From Cervus elaphus (lineage: Eukaryota > Chordata > Mammalia > Artiodactyla > Cervidae): 64,000 nucleotides of DNA. Made by a program: the position numbers and the translations under genes. Where the stretch lies: contig NC_057835.1 in NCBI RefSeq assembly GCF_910594005.1, forward strand, positions 46,772,001-46,836,000, given 5' to 3'. Every line of letters begins with the position of its first letter. Position 1 is the stretch's first letter. Shown piece by piece: positions 1-11,939 of the stretch. Under the pieces are notes generated by a model. That model searched no databases, was not told where the DNA came from, and saw only the letters and a list, made by a program, of their open reading frames with translations.

Positions 1-679
1 CCTGAAACAAAGTCTTATAGGAGCAATATGTGGACCAAACAAAAGAGCAGCTGCTCTGGCCCCCATTAAGCTTGGAAACACTTGGGAAAAAGTGTTATAA
101 GCCAACCCGTGAATCCTCTCAGCTCCTTGAGAATATTCATAGCTGATAATGGTTCTGAACAGGCAACAGAAAGTATTTGATGGAGCCAACTCCTCCCATC
201 TCTACCACCGACCCAATGTGTAGTATTAAACAAATCATTGGACACTTTTGGGTTTTACTTTTTGAGTTTGGAAAAATAAGGCATTATATTTTCTCTAAGT
301 TTCTTTCAATACTATGATCTGAGTGTTACATATTCCATTAGCTTTTTCATTTTAATAGAAGAATTTTGAAAATGTCAAACTTTTGAGTTCCAAGCACATC
401 ATCACTATACTGAAATAAAGCTTTATGACAGGCTAGAAGGAGGAGTAGTTTTGGTTGCTTGTTTGGCGGTGAGAGAGAAGGGAAGAAGAGAGGTGAGGTA
501 CCCTCAAATTTTTTGGTTCAGGTTTCCTGGCAATTGCAACTCCACAACCAATTCCTTCTCTCATTAGACTAAGAACGCCAAGAGCTCAACCCTTCCCCCT
601 TCCCCCCACCCCAGCATGGTAGGAAGGCGCTCCCTAACGCACTTCCATATTTGGCCCAAGCTCAAGACAGTTGCTCTCC
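1..679. other. Intergenic, nothing recognised
   Basis: Unique-looking sequence without long ORFs or a repeat I can name. It lies far downstream of the PAG1 3' end. Confidence 0.6.
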
Positions 680-1165
680 TGGTATTACTGACTACAGTTC
701 TTGGCCTCCTTAATTAATAGAAATTGCTAAGAGGCCAGACAAGAAATTCAGGCAAGGCTTTATTGGGACTCCTGTTGCAGAGAGGGAGAGAGAACAAGCA
801 ACAGGTTCCCTTGCTTCCTTCCTGGTGTGGGGACTTGGGGGGGTGAGCTGCTTTCTTATATGGGTAAGGGTAGGGGTGTATCCAGGGGGTCCAGCTGGAG
901 GGGTGGCTTAGGTCACTTGCCCACCTCTTTGGTGATGTTGTGTGCAGGGGGCATGCTCAGTACCCTGTTTTTGCTCCGGCTCTTCAGAAGCAGCAGTTGG
1001 GTTTTTGGTCTTTGTATATCTTGTTGTCCATAACTTTCCCCAACTGGCATACACAGTTATTTATAGTTTCTTTGTATTTTGTTGCTCAAGGAGACGCTGC
1101 AAGCACTGCAGCAAAGAGTCCCAGGTTCCAGGTCCCAGCCTGTCTCACTGGTATTAACACTTGTA
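680..1165 (-). mobile_element. Solo ERV-type LTR, minus orientation
   Basis: On the minus strand this reads like an LTR. A TATA-like CATATAAG sits around 855-863. About 100 bases further on is CAATAAAGCCTTGCC (poly(A) signal at 764-759), followed by a U5-like CT-rich tail. No retroviral coding sequence adjoins it, so it is probably a solitary LTR. Family and exact ends are not resolved; it resembles class II ruminant ERV LTRs. The short plus-strand ORFs across it are chance. Confidence 0.6.
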
Positions 1166-1357
1166 GAGCATTATCAGTCATCACTCAAATGCAACATTAT
1201 CAACTCACATTGGAGTGCTTTGGTTCAAAACACAGTAAGTGGATCCACAGTTTCTCCTGGAGGAAACAGAAACCCCCACTTGTCACTCTGCACAGAGCAG
1301 GGAAGAGTGAGTTTGGAAAAATCCACAATCCACAATTTCTTTTCTTATGGGTTCGTG

Positions 1358-1577
1358 TGTGAGTGCTAGGTCTCTTCAGGCATGTCTGAAACTTTGCAAC
1401 CCCCTGGGTGTAACCCCCCAGGCTCCTCTGTCCATGGGATTCTCCAGGCAAGAATACTGGAGTGGATTACCATGCCCTCCTCCAGGGGATCTTCCTGACC
1501 CAAGGGTTGAACCCACATCTCCTGTGTCTCCTGCATTGGCAGGAGGGTTCTTTACCACTAGGGCCACCTGGGAAGCA
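1358..1577 (-). mobile_element. Bov-tA SINE
   Basis: Reverse-oriented Bov-tA: GGCTCCTCTGTCCATGGGAT, AAGAATACTGGAGTGG and the tRNA-derived end GCCACCTGGGAAGC. Full length with moderate decay. Confidence 0.93.
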
Positions 1578-1784
1578 CGTGTCTTTGTATTTCTCTCCCT
1601 TGAACTGGGGGGGATACATTCATATTACTACCTCAGTTACAATTCGTACCAATGAATGTTAGCTATGATTACACTGGTAGTATTTACTATCTCTTCAATT
1701 TTGCTCTAAAGTTATAATGTTTGTAAATTCTTTAAAAATAGTACCATTTACTTTCAACATTTGTATGGAAGAAATGTACTCTTA

Positions 1785-1895
1785 TCTTTATTGTAGATGA
1801 AGAAACCAAGTGATGAAAGTATGGGTAACTTCCCCAAAGTCTCACAAACTGTAGGAGGCAGAACTGGGACTACGAACCAGCGTTGTTGATCTGTC
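1785..1895 (-). mobile_element. MIR fragment
   Basis: Decayed core of the kind GATGAAGAAACCAAGTG ... AGGCAGAACTGGGA, matching the MIR core read in reverse. Confidence 0.5.
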
Positions 1896-2719
1896 TCCAA
1901 GTTATTATTGCTGAAAACAATCTTGAAGGAGAAGGAAAATTTTCCAGAGCTTGGGCAGATCACCTTGGAAATCGGAGGCAGATAAGCACCTATTTAGTCT
2001 GTATTCATTTAGACTCAGGGCTCTCTAAAAGCAGGAAGTGGAAGGCGCGAGGGTTTGCCACAATATTTGTCGTTCATAAGTCAGGAATAAGCAATCAGTC
2101 CCTTTTCACGTAGGGCACTATAATAAACACTGGCACAGTCCCTGCAATTTGGTTTTGCAAAGAAAACAGGAAACAAGCACATTTTCACTGTGGCTTCAGT
2201 CTAAGGAGGGCTGGCATCTGCTGACTGGCGGGCTAGATTTTCTTGTCAATACCCCGTGTTTACTATCCTGGTAACATGAGCAGAGGGAGGAGGGTGAGTC
2301 ACAGTAACTGACTGCTAAATTAGGAAAATGTAATCCATTTGTTTCTTTTAAATTAGATGCCCCCAAAGCATTTTAAAGCTTTTTTCCTCAGCAACCATAG
2401 TCACAACCTAAACAGTTAATGGATTCCTAATTTGTGCTAATCTAGCTATTATAAGTAAATAAATGATCATTTTGTAGCATTCTTTTCCTATGTGAGGGCA
2501 AGACTTTGAATATACTGCTTTTCATCTACAAATGCCAAAAGCCTGTAGATTTTCTGTCTTTGCTTTTCTCATGCCCGCCCCTCACTACTTACCTGCAGAG
2601 TCATCAAAATACAGTGCATCACTTTGCACGTTACATTGCTAGCAAACATCGCATTTCTCAACCAATATGAGTCACTGATCAGCAGCTCTGCAAGGAATCA
2701 AAGGGGGTCACTCGATGTG
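1896..2719. other. Intergenic, nothing recognised
   Basis: No gene, no nameable repeat; ORFs are short and non-protein-like. Confidence 0.5.
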
Positions 2720-2800
2720 CTTCTCCATTTTATAGATAAAACTGAGGTCCAGCAAGGTTTAAGGAATTTGATGAACTCCAGGTCTCTGGATGCCTAATTC
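2720..2800 (-). mobile_element. Possible MIR fragment
   Basis: CATTTTATAGATAAAACTGAGG resembles the MIR core in reverse; short and decayed. Confidence 0.35.
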
Positions 2801-4209
2801 CCCATTAAAGTCCCTTTCTTTTCCCTGTGGTACACCTGCACTCCGGGAAATCAGTGTCACTCAAGAAACCCTGGTTTGAATGAGTGAAATGTATGATGAT
2901 CAAAACAATCAGTCCATTGAGCAAATAAAACAGCAGATCCACGCAACAGTCATCATCCCTCAAGAGGAGTACTGGGGTAAAGTCACTGGCCAGGAGCTTT
3001 TCATAGAAAGTACTTCAGTTTAATCTCTAGACCTGCACCCATTTTCTTAATTTCCTTTTAAAATTTTCTGACTTGAATCAGAGCCTGGTTTCTGGTTTTA
3101 CCCAAACTTAGCAATGAGGTCCGAGACATCTGGATTTATTCACACATAAACATGAGGTTGCCTGTTTTGAGCTTTATTTTCATGCTGCAGCTCTTTGAAA
3201 AACCTCTGATTGGTGTTTCTCCAAATAAATAGAGCTATGCAGAGCACAGAGCAAGCACAAAATAATTGTTGTCAATGATGGTATTGACCAGGATAAAGTA
3301 TGGGAGATGATAGAAAGGGTGGAGGTGGGGGGTCAGATAATTCAGGATTGAAAAGGTGGATGAGGGAAAAGAGAGGTTGAGGCTTGGGTAGTAAGGGCAG
3401 AAGTGATGAGCACAGGAATTATGTAGGAGGACATGGAACAGGTGATGTGAATTATCCGTGTGTATATTAAATGAGAAGGAGATAGAGCAATTTTTTCATT
3501 AAATTCCAAGCAATGGGCTAGTTTATAGTAAGCCATCTTAAAGTCAACGGCATGGTTAATACTATGTGGTGAGAAGACAGTCAATGAATTCAAAGCCAAA
3601 TGCGTAGCTTTGCAAGCACTGACTTGTGAAGTAATCCACGTTTCAGCTTTAGAGAGAATGTTCACATCAAGGAGCCATGTATTTTAACATTCCTGGGTGC
3701 GATAAAGCAAGAATGGTCAGGGCACTTTGGTTAGCATGGATACATTGACCAGGTTTCAGGACATGAGTCTCTAATATTTGGCCCTGCCGCTGTGGAGCAG
3801 TAGCTCTGATTACAGTGTTTCCAATAAGCACTTTCGAGGATATGACTCTGGGGAGAAGAATACCAAGCCTGCGATTGTGACTGCAACACAAATTGGCTCT
3901 GAGGGTCCTTTAATGAAAAGATTTCCACATCACCTCCATCCGCCTTTACCCTACCTCCACTGCCCCCCCACCACCGCCGCCTCAATATTCTGGCCGTGTT
4001 AGAGTGGATGTGAATTCCATAAACTGCATATGAGAAAAAAACCAACAACTGTATTTTTAGTGTCAAAACACAGAAGGGAGAAGGGGGAGGGAATAAGATA
4101 TAAGTGCTACAGACCCTTGGGACTCACAGCTATCTTGCTCCTTAGAAGTTTCTTTCTGGCAGATGCTCCCTTGAAAGGGGGAAACAGTATTCAGACTTAT
4201 TGCAGGTAA
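2801..4209. other. Intergenic, nothing recognised
   Basis: AT-rich unique sequence. A C-rich patch at 3945-3985 (CCCCCCACCACCGCCGCC type) is the only compositional feature. Confidence 0.5.
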
Positions 4210-4428
4210 GGGCTTCCCAAGTGGTTCAGTGGTGAAGAATCCGCCTGCCAATGCCCAAGATGCAGTAGACGCAGGTTCAAGCCTTGGGTCAGGAAGATTA
4301 CCTGGAGAGGGAAGTGACTTCCCTCTCCAGTATTCTTGCCTGGAGAATCCCATGAACAGAGGAGCCTGGTGGGCTACAGTCCATAGAAGCACAAGGAGTC
4401 AGACATGACTGAGCATGCACTCACTTTA
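4210..4428 (+). mobile_element. Bov-tA SINE
   Basis: GCTTCCCAAGTGGTTCAG start, CCAGTATTCTTGCCTGGAGA core and a GACATGACTGAGC end. An internal local duplication reads GGGAAGTGACTTCCCTCTCC. Confidence 0.93.
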
Positions 4429-4779
4429 CAGCAGGTTAGGGTTCGGGAGGACTTGATGGTTGCCATGGGATCTGGGGAAAGGTGGTATCAGTTGTGTTTG
4501 CAAGCTCTGCTTCTGTCTTGCAAGTGTGGTAGGTGGAGTTTAATGAGCAAATATTTCCAGTTTCCTCCCTCTCAGGCCCTCATCTCTTCCATGGATTTCT
4601 GTGCCTCTCTTCCCATCTACTACATGAGAATCCAGTTAGATTCTTGGATGGTTTATGAACAAAACTTGGGAGAATTGAAGAGGGTAGGCTAGATAAAAAG
4701 GGGGTCAGAGAAGTGAGGATTGAAATGGAAAGGTTGGTGGAAGGGGAATGGGATGGGGTAAATTGCTTAGTGTGGTAAT

Positions 4780-4910
4780 GTGAGCATCTTAGTCACTCTA
4801 TCAAGTCTGACTTTTTGTGACTGCAGGAACTGTAACCTGCCAGGCTCCTCTGTCCATAGGATTGTCCCAGCAAGAATACTGGAGTGGGTTGCCATGTCCT
4901 CCTCTGGGGT
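4780..4910 (-). mobile_element. Bov-tA fragment (3' half)
   Basis: Reverse Bov-tA 3' half with CCAGGCTCCTCTGTCCATAG; the tRNA-related part is missing. Confidence 0.85.
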
Positions 4911-5247
4911 AGGTAGTATGGCAATGCTGAGCTACCAAAGAAGAGAGGAGAGAAAACAGGGTGGGCTATTCTGGAGAGGGAATATTTTTGCAAATGAGGG
5001 ACGCAGAAGGAGTGTACAAAACCTGTGAGTGTGAAAGAAGGGGCTTGCCCTCAATTAGAACCTCTGAGAGAGACGAAAATAAAGATTCACGTCTTCTTAA
5101 ATTGCTACTTGGCAGCTGGGCCAGTCCTCTGAATATAGAGATGAGACCATAGGAGATCTGCTTGTATTTGGATTATACAACAAAGGTGGAGACTTAAATA
5201 CCCTCTTGTATAAATTGTCTCTGTTTTTCTAAGAAAGAAACCCAGGG
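4911..5247. other. Intergenic, nothing recognised
   Basis: Short unique stretch between two SINEs. Confidence 0.5.
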
Positions 5248-5372
5248 AATTCCCTGGTGGCCTAGTGGTTAGGATTCAGGGCTTTCACCGATGGGGCATA
5301 GGTTCCATCCTTGGTTAGGGAACTGACATTTGGCAAGCTGTGTGGTGTAGCCATGGCAAAAAAAAAAAAAGG
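5248..5372 (+). mobile_element. CHR-type (tRNA-Glu) SINE
   Basis: GGGAATTCCCTGGTGGCCTA start, GGTTAGGGAACTGACAT and an A-rich tail at 5360-5372. This is the tRNA-Glu-derived SINE of ruminants and whales. Confidence 0.85.
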
Positions 5373-5439
5373 AAAGAAACCCAAATGATGCAGAGATCTT
5401 TGACTGCAACAAAGATTGGGGAGAAGCCAATAGCTCTGA

Positions 5440-5660
5440 GAAGCTGTGCTCAGTCACTTCAGCTGTATCCGACTCTTTGTGACCTATGGACTGTAGCCTG
5501 CCAGCCTCCTTTGTTCATGGGATTATCCAGGCAAGAGTACTGGAGTGGGTTGCCATGCCCTTCTCCAGGGGATCTTCCCAACCCAGGAATCGAACCCATA
5601 TCTCTGGCATCTCCTGCATTATAGGCAGTTGCTTTAACCACTGAGCCTCTTCAGAAGCCC
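5440..5660 (-). mobile_element. Bov-tA SINE
   Basis: Reverse full-length copy, from GTGCTCAGTCACTTCAG to the tRNA-derived end near 5660. Confidence 0.93.
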
Positions 5661-5727
5661 ATTAGCACATTAAGACCCCCTAAACCTTGTTCCCATTAGC
5701 TCATCATATTAGAATGTGGAGAAGCAA

Positions 5728-5825
5728 ACCTCTTCTCCAGGGGATCTTTCTGTCCCAGGGATCGAACCTGGGTCTCCTGCATCGCAAGCAGATTCTTTAT
5801 CGTCTGAGCCACAAGGGAAGTCCCT
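5728..5825 (-). mobile_element. Bov-tA fragment (tRNA-derived half)
   Basis: Reverse 5' half only: CTTCTCCAGGGGATCTTTCT ... GAGCCACAAGGGAAGTCCC. The 3' Bov-A half is absent. Confidence 0.88.
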
Positions 5826-7393
5826 CTGAGTAGCTAAACTCTCCTATTATGAGACATTGGAAACTTGTTTCTATATGATTTAGACTGAGATGCTTAAAGG
5901 GGTTGTCTTTGCAGGGCACTGGTTTTCAATGGCTGTATCAGATGGAGCTGTATCTCTGCAAATGTTTCTTGCAGAGAAATTGCCCCTCCTACACCAAGAA
6001 TGTGAACTGTAAGACATCCTCAGTTACAGAAGCAGGTGATATCCTGGGAAGTTTAAAAGCTGAGAGAACTCTTCAAAGAAATTGAGATCCATTGTTTTGG
6101 GAAGATTACATTCCAGAGACATTCATTCAACCAACTACCTCCTTCTTGCTTTCCAAGTTAAATTTCAGGGAAATTGAAGTTTCGGTTATAAACTAGCTGA
6201 GAGTTTCATTTAATTTGTTCATCATGACCATCGTTACAAAGGGCTCTGCTCTTTTTAAGGTATCCATTTCTTTTTCTTGTAAGAAAATAAAGAATACCCC
6301 TCAGAAAATAGCTCTCTAATTACCGCTTTCAATCTTTCGGAAGGTCCTAGTGTGGTCATCAGAGCCCCCGTTCTGGTCAAATCTTCATTTCTTTGAAGAA
6401 TACTTCTAGCTGTTGCTTCATCCACTGTGTGACCAAAGGGAATGCTCCTGGGGTACCTGTTTAAAGAATGGGTGGTATAAGAGGGAACCATAAACAGTCC
6501 CAGACCAGGGCCTCTTTGCAAGGCTTTGGTATAAAACAATTGCCTGAGTGTAACTGAAAATTCCTATTTATGTATCAGGTAATATTTCTTAAACCTTGGA
6601 TTTAAAATCAGCCTGGGACATTAAATCTCTCAACCTCCCACTGTCCCCCCCACTTAGTGAACTCTGGGGAACAACTACCAAACCAAACCAAACCAAACCA
6701 AACCAAAAACTGTACTTTGAATTCCCTTATGTTTCAAGACATACACGTCAGAGGAAACTGTTTAAAATGACTTACCCCAACACAAACAATTGTGAGGGAG
6801 AAGGAAGGAAGAAAAACTTGCCAGTTCACAAGATCACTTTTCCTCTACTTACTGCCTGCTTTTGCTGACCTGACAAATTAAAAATACGTTATTTCCTCAG
6901 AGCATTTTAGACATACTTGTAGCAATATTTTGAAAGAGGAAAAAGAGTTCTGTTTGCTTCCACCCTCAGGCCTCTTGGACTTTGGTTCCCTGAGCATGAT
7001 CTTGGGTTTGGAAGCCCTCCAAGTGAGAGAAAATTGGCGGGTTCCTCATCATTGATTCCTTGCTAGCTCTTTGGGGAGAAGAGTTCTGCTTAGGACTTGG
7101 CCGCGTTCTTAGCTTGGCTCCCCAGCCAGTTACTCAAAGTTCAAGGAACTTGACAGACAGAGGCTGTTTGTCTGGCACAACGATGTGAACTGGCCGGGCC
7201 GAGCCTGCCATCTCACGCCGGCACCTTCTGTCTCCTTCCAGGGAAGCTTGTTTCCAACCAGGCTCTCAAGGCTGTGCTCTGTGTGACAAGACCTTTGCCC
7301 ATCATGGGTGGCATTGGCCCTGTGTTGAGGCGAATTTTGGATCTTTCTAGAATCCTAATCCATACAGTCTCATACCACTGCAGGAGCAGTGGT
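5826..7393. other. Intergenic, no gene supported
   Basis: Mostly unique sequence. A 94-codon ORF on the minus strand at 6255-6539 has ordinary-looking composition but no recognised domain, no splice context and no neighbours, so it is not called. Only a small pentamer repeat stands out. Confidence 0.5.
6675..6706. repeat. (ACCAA)n short tandem repeat
   Basis: About six tandem copies of the pentamer AACCA. Confidence 0.9.
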
Positions 7394-7434
7394 AGTGTGT
7401 GTGTGTGCACGCATGTGCACACGTGTGTGTGTGT
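7394..7434. repeat. (TG)n microsatellite, interrupted
   Basis: TG dinucleotides with a central GCACGCATGTGCACAC interruption. Confidence 0.9.
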
Positions 7435-7959
7435 TTAATCCAAACAGTTAAAAAAAAAGACAGAAGGCTAAGACAGATTTCCAGGAAACAGACTGTGTTA
7501 GTCTAGACTAGCAAAATCTAGCCAATTTGATTTCTGAATTTGTGATCATTATTTCCATACTTATTTTGTATTTAATCTCCCTAAGAATGAGTTCAAAAGT
7601 GAGGAAAACAATGTTTGTGCACTGAGCTTTCAAATGACCAACCAATTTCAACTAGATGCCATACTGGCATCTAGAGAGCTAAAATTCCAAGAATTAGATT
7701 TCTATATTGTTTCTATGAAAAAGAACCTTCTTGTGCATCTTAAAAAGCCTACTGTTTTTTTTTTTTTTAATAGCAAAAGCAACACATGTCATTGTTGAAA
7801 CTTTAGGAAAAAAATAAGCAAAAAGAAAAAAATTAAAATCATATGTGTTCTCCCTATCCAGATATAAGATAACACTGTTTTGTTAGGTAGGAATTGATTG
7901 AATTAGGTAGAACAAAACTTGAATTATGGTTTTAAAGGTATGATTCAGAGCAGGTTCAT
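7435..7959. other. Intergenic, possible old LINE debris
   Basis: 7755-7850 (AAAAGCAACACATGTCATTG) looks like the end of an ancient interspersed repeat, too decayed to name. No gene. Confidence 0.35.
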
Positions 7960-8085
7960 CTACTTAAGCATTAATTTTCTCTAATTTTCTCTCTGTAAAA
8001 TGAGAAACCTGTGTTTATAAGAGTGTTGGAAGATTGTGGCAAAGTTCTGGGGCACAAAAATAATTGTTGATTGATAATAGCTGTA
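7960..8085 (+). mobile_element. MIR fragment
   Basis: CTCTGTAAAATGAGAAACC followed by a decayed MIR 3' half ending near TGTTGATTGATAATAGC. Confidence 0.4.
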
Positions 8086-8362
8086 TTTTACTGCCTAAAC
8101 TACTCATAGCTTGTTATTAGTTTTGTACCACCTTCCAAACATGAGCTCATTTAATTAGTCTTATGCTTCTTTCCTGTGTTGTGATGACATGAATTTATGG
8201 CTCTAGTATTCTGGTTCTTGGGTCTATTACTTAACACTTGGCTGGGAAAAGAAGTATGCAGAGCCGTATTTTGTAGTGAGCAAATCTAGTTTCATCACTC
8301 CATTATTTTTGGCAGTAAATGTTGTTGAGGCAAGTCTGAGACCAACTTGATTTTCTTCTTTT

Positions 8363-8651
8363 TTAAAACAAATTTTATTTACTTACTTGCTTGGCTGCAT
8401 CAGGTCTTTGTTGTGTCCTATGGGATCTTTCCTTGCAGCTCATGGACTCTCTAGCTGTGACACGCAGGCTCCGGAGCACACAGGCTCAGTAGTTGCAGCT
8501 CATGGACGCTAGAGCGTGGGCTCAGTAGTTGTGGCTCACGGGCTCGCTTGCTCCACTGCATGTGGGATCTTTGTTCCCTGATCATGAATCAAACCCGAGT
8601 CCCCTGCATTGCAAGGTGGATTCTTAACCACTGAACCACCAGGGAAGTCCT
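8363..8651 (-). mobile_element. CHR-type SINE, full length
   Basis: Reverse copy: GCTTGGCTGCATCAGGTCTT, several AGTAGTTGTGGCTCACGGGC-type units and an ACCACCAGGGAAGTCC end. Confidence 0.85.
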
Positions 8652-9309
8652 GATTTTTTCTTTAAAGGTGATTTATTTTACCTAGTAGATGCCTGAAGAT
8701 TTTCTTCAAGTTCAGTGATGTACTCAGGATAAACTTTGATATTGATATTGTAATTTAAAGGTTCCTGGAACATGGTATTCACTTTTCATCTATAGTTTCA
8801 GTAGTATCTTAAAATTCAGACAATTCTCTTGTATTATATCTTAGAAAATATCTTCTATTTTGAGGTTTTTCAACTCAAATGTATCAATTATTCTTTTATT
8901 GGATTATGTCTATCTACCATATATTGTTTTCTGTATAATTGCCTTGTTTTTTAATTTGTATCCACTGGGTCAGTAATTTAATTTTCAGCAATTTTTATTC
9001 TCTTTAAATTTTATTAGCTCTAAAACATTGCTGGTTTGTCTTTCAATGTGTTTACTTCATCTAGAAATCATCTTTTTAAAAATCTCATCTCCTTTCTATT
9101 TTATTGATTTGATCTTTTTATTTGATTGTACTATAATGAGAAGGAAGTTGAGTAATGTGCTTCTGTAGCTTGAATTAAAGTTTTATCTAGAATAGAATTT
9201 TCATCTTTTGTGTAGTATAATGTCTTTTTCCCCCTTTATTTTCTTCTGCTTAATGCTTTTTTTGTCAGACTTTTTATTTTATTGTATTCTTTTATGTGTT
9301 TCTAATTAA
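8652..9309. other. AT-rich intergenic, nothing named
   Basis: Strongly AT-rich, probably decayed LINE sequence, but no family is recognised with confidence. Confidence 0.35.
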
Positions 9310-9500
9310 ACTTTTTACTTTGAGATAATTGCAGTTGCACATACGTTGTAAGAAACAATATAGAGAAGTTTTGGATATTCTTTGTCAATTTCCATCAGTG
9401 ATAACATCTCATAAAAACTATACTACAATATCACAGCTAGGATATTAGGGTATTGGCATTACTACAACCAATCTTATTCAGATTTCCCAGGTTTACTTGT
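9310..9500 (-). mobile_element. L1M-type 3'UTR fragment
   Basis: TTGCAGTTGCACATACGTTG ... ATTCAGATTTCCCAGGTTT is the reverse of an old L1M 3'UTR motif. It ends where the Tigger-like sequence begins. Confidence 0.45.
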
Positions 9501-9572
9501 ACAGGCATATCTCAGAACTATTTTGGGTTTGGTTCCAGACCACTGCAAAAAAAGTGAATATTATAATGAAGC
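9501..9572 (+). mobile_element. Tigger-like DNA transposon end
   Basis: ACAGGCATATCTCAGAACTA ... GGTTCCAGACCACTGCA matches the terminal region of a pogo/Tigger element beginning at a TA. Only about 70 bases remain; an L1 piece follows. Confidence 0.6.
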
Positions 9573-9902
9573 AAGAATGGAGCTGGAGGAATCAACTTTC
9601 TGGACTTCAGGCCATTCAACAAAGCTACAGTCATCAAGACAGCATGGTACTGGCACAAAACCAGAAGTATAGACCAACGGAACAAGATAGAAAGCCCAGA
9701 AATAAACCCACACACCTATGGATACCTTATCTTTGACAAAAGAGGCAAGACTATACAATGGGGCAAAGGCAGCCTTTTCAATAAGTGATGCTGGGAAAAC
9801 TGGACAGCTACGTGTAAAAGGGTGAAATCAGAACACTTCCTAACACCATACACAAAGATAAACTCAAAATGGATTAAAGACCTAACTGTAAGACCAGAAA
9901 CA
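9567..9902 (+). mobile_element. L1 ORF2 fragment, plus orientation
   Basis: AGCTGGAGGAATCAACTTTC, GGTACTGGCACAAAACCAGA and CTCAAAATGGATTAAAGACC are typical L1 ORF2 sequence past the reverse transcriptase. Both L1 ends are missing. It abuts an oppositely oriented copy of the same ORF2 region. Confidence 0.85.
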
Positions 9903-10130
9903 GTTAATTTTTGTATATGGCATAGGTCAGGGGTCCAATTTCATTCTTTCATGTGTTGATATTCAGTTGTTATAGCACCATTTGTTGAAATGACTATTGT
10001 TTACTTATTACACTGTCTTGGTATCCTTCCCCAAAATCACTAGACCACAACTACGAAGGGGTTTTCTCCTCTGAACTCTCAGTTCGGTTCCATTGAGCTA
10101 TATGTCTATTCTCATGGCAATTGTTGATGC
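9903..10130 (-). mobile_element. L1 ORF2 fragment, minus orientation
   Basis: Read in reverse it contains the ORF2 motifs TTTCAACAAATGGTGCT and TACACAAAAATTAAC-like sequence. It covers the same ORF2 stretch as the preceding plus-strand fragment but clearly diverges from it. Confidence 0.75.
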
Positions 10131-10202
10131 CTTCTCCCTAGGCCTGTGTGTGTCCTGTCCCTCTCCCTTTCTCCCCAGTTCACTCATACACATGATTACT
10201 TT

Positions 10203-10470
10203 TAATTTTTTTGGCTGTGCTGGGTCTTCGTTTCCACCTGTGGGCTTTCTCTAGTTGCAGTTGAGTGGGGGCTACTCTTCATTGCAGCCTGTGGGCGTCT
10301 CATGTGATGGTTTTTCTTGTTGCAGGCTTTAGGACACACAGGCATCACTAATTGTGGCCCACAGGCTTAGCTGGCCCATGGCATGTGGGATCTTCTCAGA
10401 CTAGGAAATGAGCCTGTGTGCCCTCCTTTGGCGGGCGGATTCCTAATCACTAGAGCACTAGGGAAGTCTC
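10203..10470 (-). mobile_element. CHR-type SINE, full length
   Basis: TTTTTGGCTGTGCTGGGTCT start and an ACTAGAGCACTAGGGAAGTC end, in reverse orientation. Confidence 0.85.
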
Positions 10471-11083
10471 AAACGTGACTACTTTGAGACTGCCATCATT
10501 TCCCTTAGAGTCTCACCTCTGCTGCTTCTCAGGGCCTTGGATGTCTTATTGCAGTCCTCCGCCTGTAATCTCTTGGTTCAGACACCCATGGTCTGCAGTC
10601 CTCCTGCGGCTCTCCCCGCGGCCACTGTTTTCAGCCACCTTCAGTTTGATATTCCAATTACACCATGATTCCAGCAGCCCTCTGTGTTAGGCAAGACTGA
10701 GACAGTCCCTTATGGAACTCCCAGACAAGCCTGAAGGGTGCAAACAGGTTTCAGTTTTTTCCTTCTGTCCTGAGAAAGGAACTGGGAGTTGGACGGCTGC
10801 CTCAGTTCACCACGGTGGGGTGGAGATGGGAAAAGGGTGAACAAAAACACCAGAATGTCCCACCATTCTGAGAGTGACTTCTTGTTTCGGGATGGGCCTG
10901 GTTGCTGTAGATCCCAGCCAGTGTCTACAGTCCCCACAAAACTGCTTGGTGTGTGTGCAGCTTACTTGGTGTTTCATGGGAGAACAGAACCGGTAGCTTC
11001 CTAGCCCACCGTCGTGCCCATGCCACTGCCCTGTTCCGCCATTTTTAAGTCTCTCACAATTGTATTGCCTCGGCTCTGGCAAC
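10471..11083. other. Intergenic, nothing recognised
   Basis: Moderately GC-rich; overlapping short ORFs on both strands but none protein-like. Confidence 0.45.
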
Positions 11084-11200
11084 CGTGCTTCTCACCCTTG
11101 GTTGTCCGATAGATCACCTGGGGAGTTTTAAGAAAAATCCCAATATCCAAACCACACCCCAGACTATTTCAATCAGAACCCACAGAGAATGGACCAGGTC
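11084..11200. mobile_element. Possible MER5-like hAT fragment
   Basis: GCTTCTCACCCTTGGTTG, ATCACCTGGGGAGTTTTAAG and CCACACCCCAGA follow the MER5 layout; decayed. Confidence 0.4.
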
Positions 11201-11214
11201 ATCAGGATTATTTT

Positions 11215-11820
11215 CTTTTTTCAGACATTTTTCTTTGGTGGTGAAAATATTTGCCACTTTAACCATTCTTCAGGGTAGAATTCATTAAATCATTCATTTA
11301 AGTACACTCATGAGCTTTGCAACCATCATCACCACCCTTCTCTAGAACTTTATTATTTCAAGCAGAAACTTAGTATCCATTGAACACCAACTCTTCCTTC
11401 CCCTTTCCTCTCCAACACCTGGTAACCACTATCCTAATTTCTGTCTCTAGGAATTTGTCTATTCTAGACAAGTCCTGGAAGTGGAATCATACACTTGTAA
11501 GTGGAATCATACAGTCCTGTTGTGTTTGCCTTATCCATTTAGCATACTGTCTTCAGGTTTTATCCATGTTGTGACATGTGTTAGAATTTCCTCTTTAAGG
11601 GTGAACAATATTGCACTGTATGTATATACCACATTTAGTTTATCTGTTCATCTGTTGATGGACACTTGAATTGCTTCTACCTTTGGCTCCTGTGAATATG
11701 CTGCTGTGAACTTTGGTATATACATATGTATTTGAGTCCTTGGTTTCAATCCTTTTGTGTGTATACTCAGAAGCCGAACTAAGGGACCATATGGCAATTC
11801 TTTAATATTTTGAGGCACCT
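11215..11820 (-). mobile_element. Old L1 (L1M) 3' end
   Basis: GCAACCATCATCACCACCCT, GTGGAATCATACAGTC, TGTATATACCACATTTAG and CATCTGTTGATGGACACTTG: the reverse complement of the end of L1 ORF2 and its 3'UTR. About 600 bp. Confidence 0.8.
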
Positions 11821-11939
11821 ACATCAGTATGCTTCAAGTTCCCCACGAGACTCCAGGGTGCAGTCGCATTGACTTTCACATTTTAATGAATCTTCCTTAT
11901 AGCACCTGTTTATTTCTATGTTATGTTATTTATGTTGTT

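Noticed and set aside
6255..6539. 94-codon minus-strand ORF with fairly ordinary amino-acid composition
   Set aside because: No recognised family, no splice sites or partner exons, and length within chance expectation. Conservation in other ruminants would be needed to revive it.
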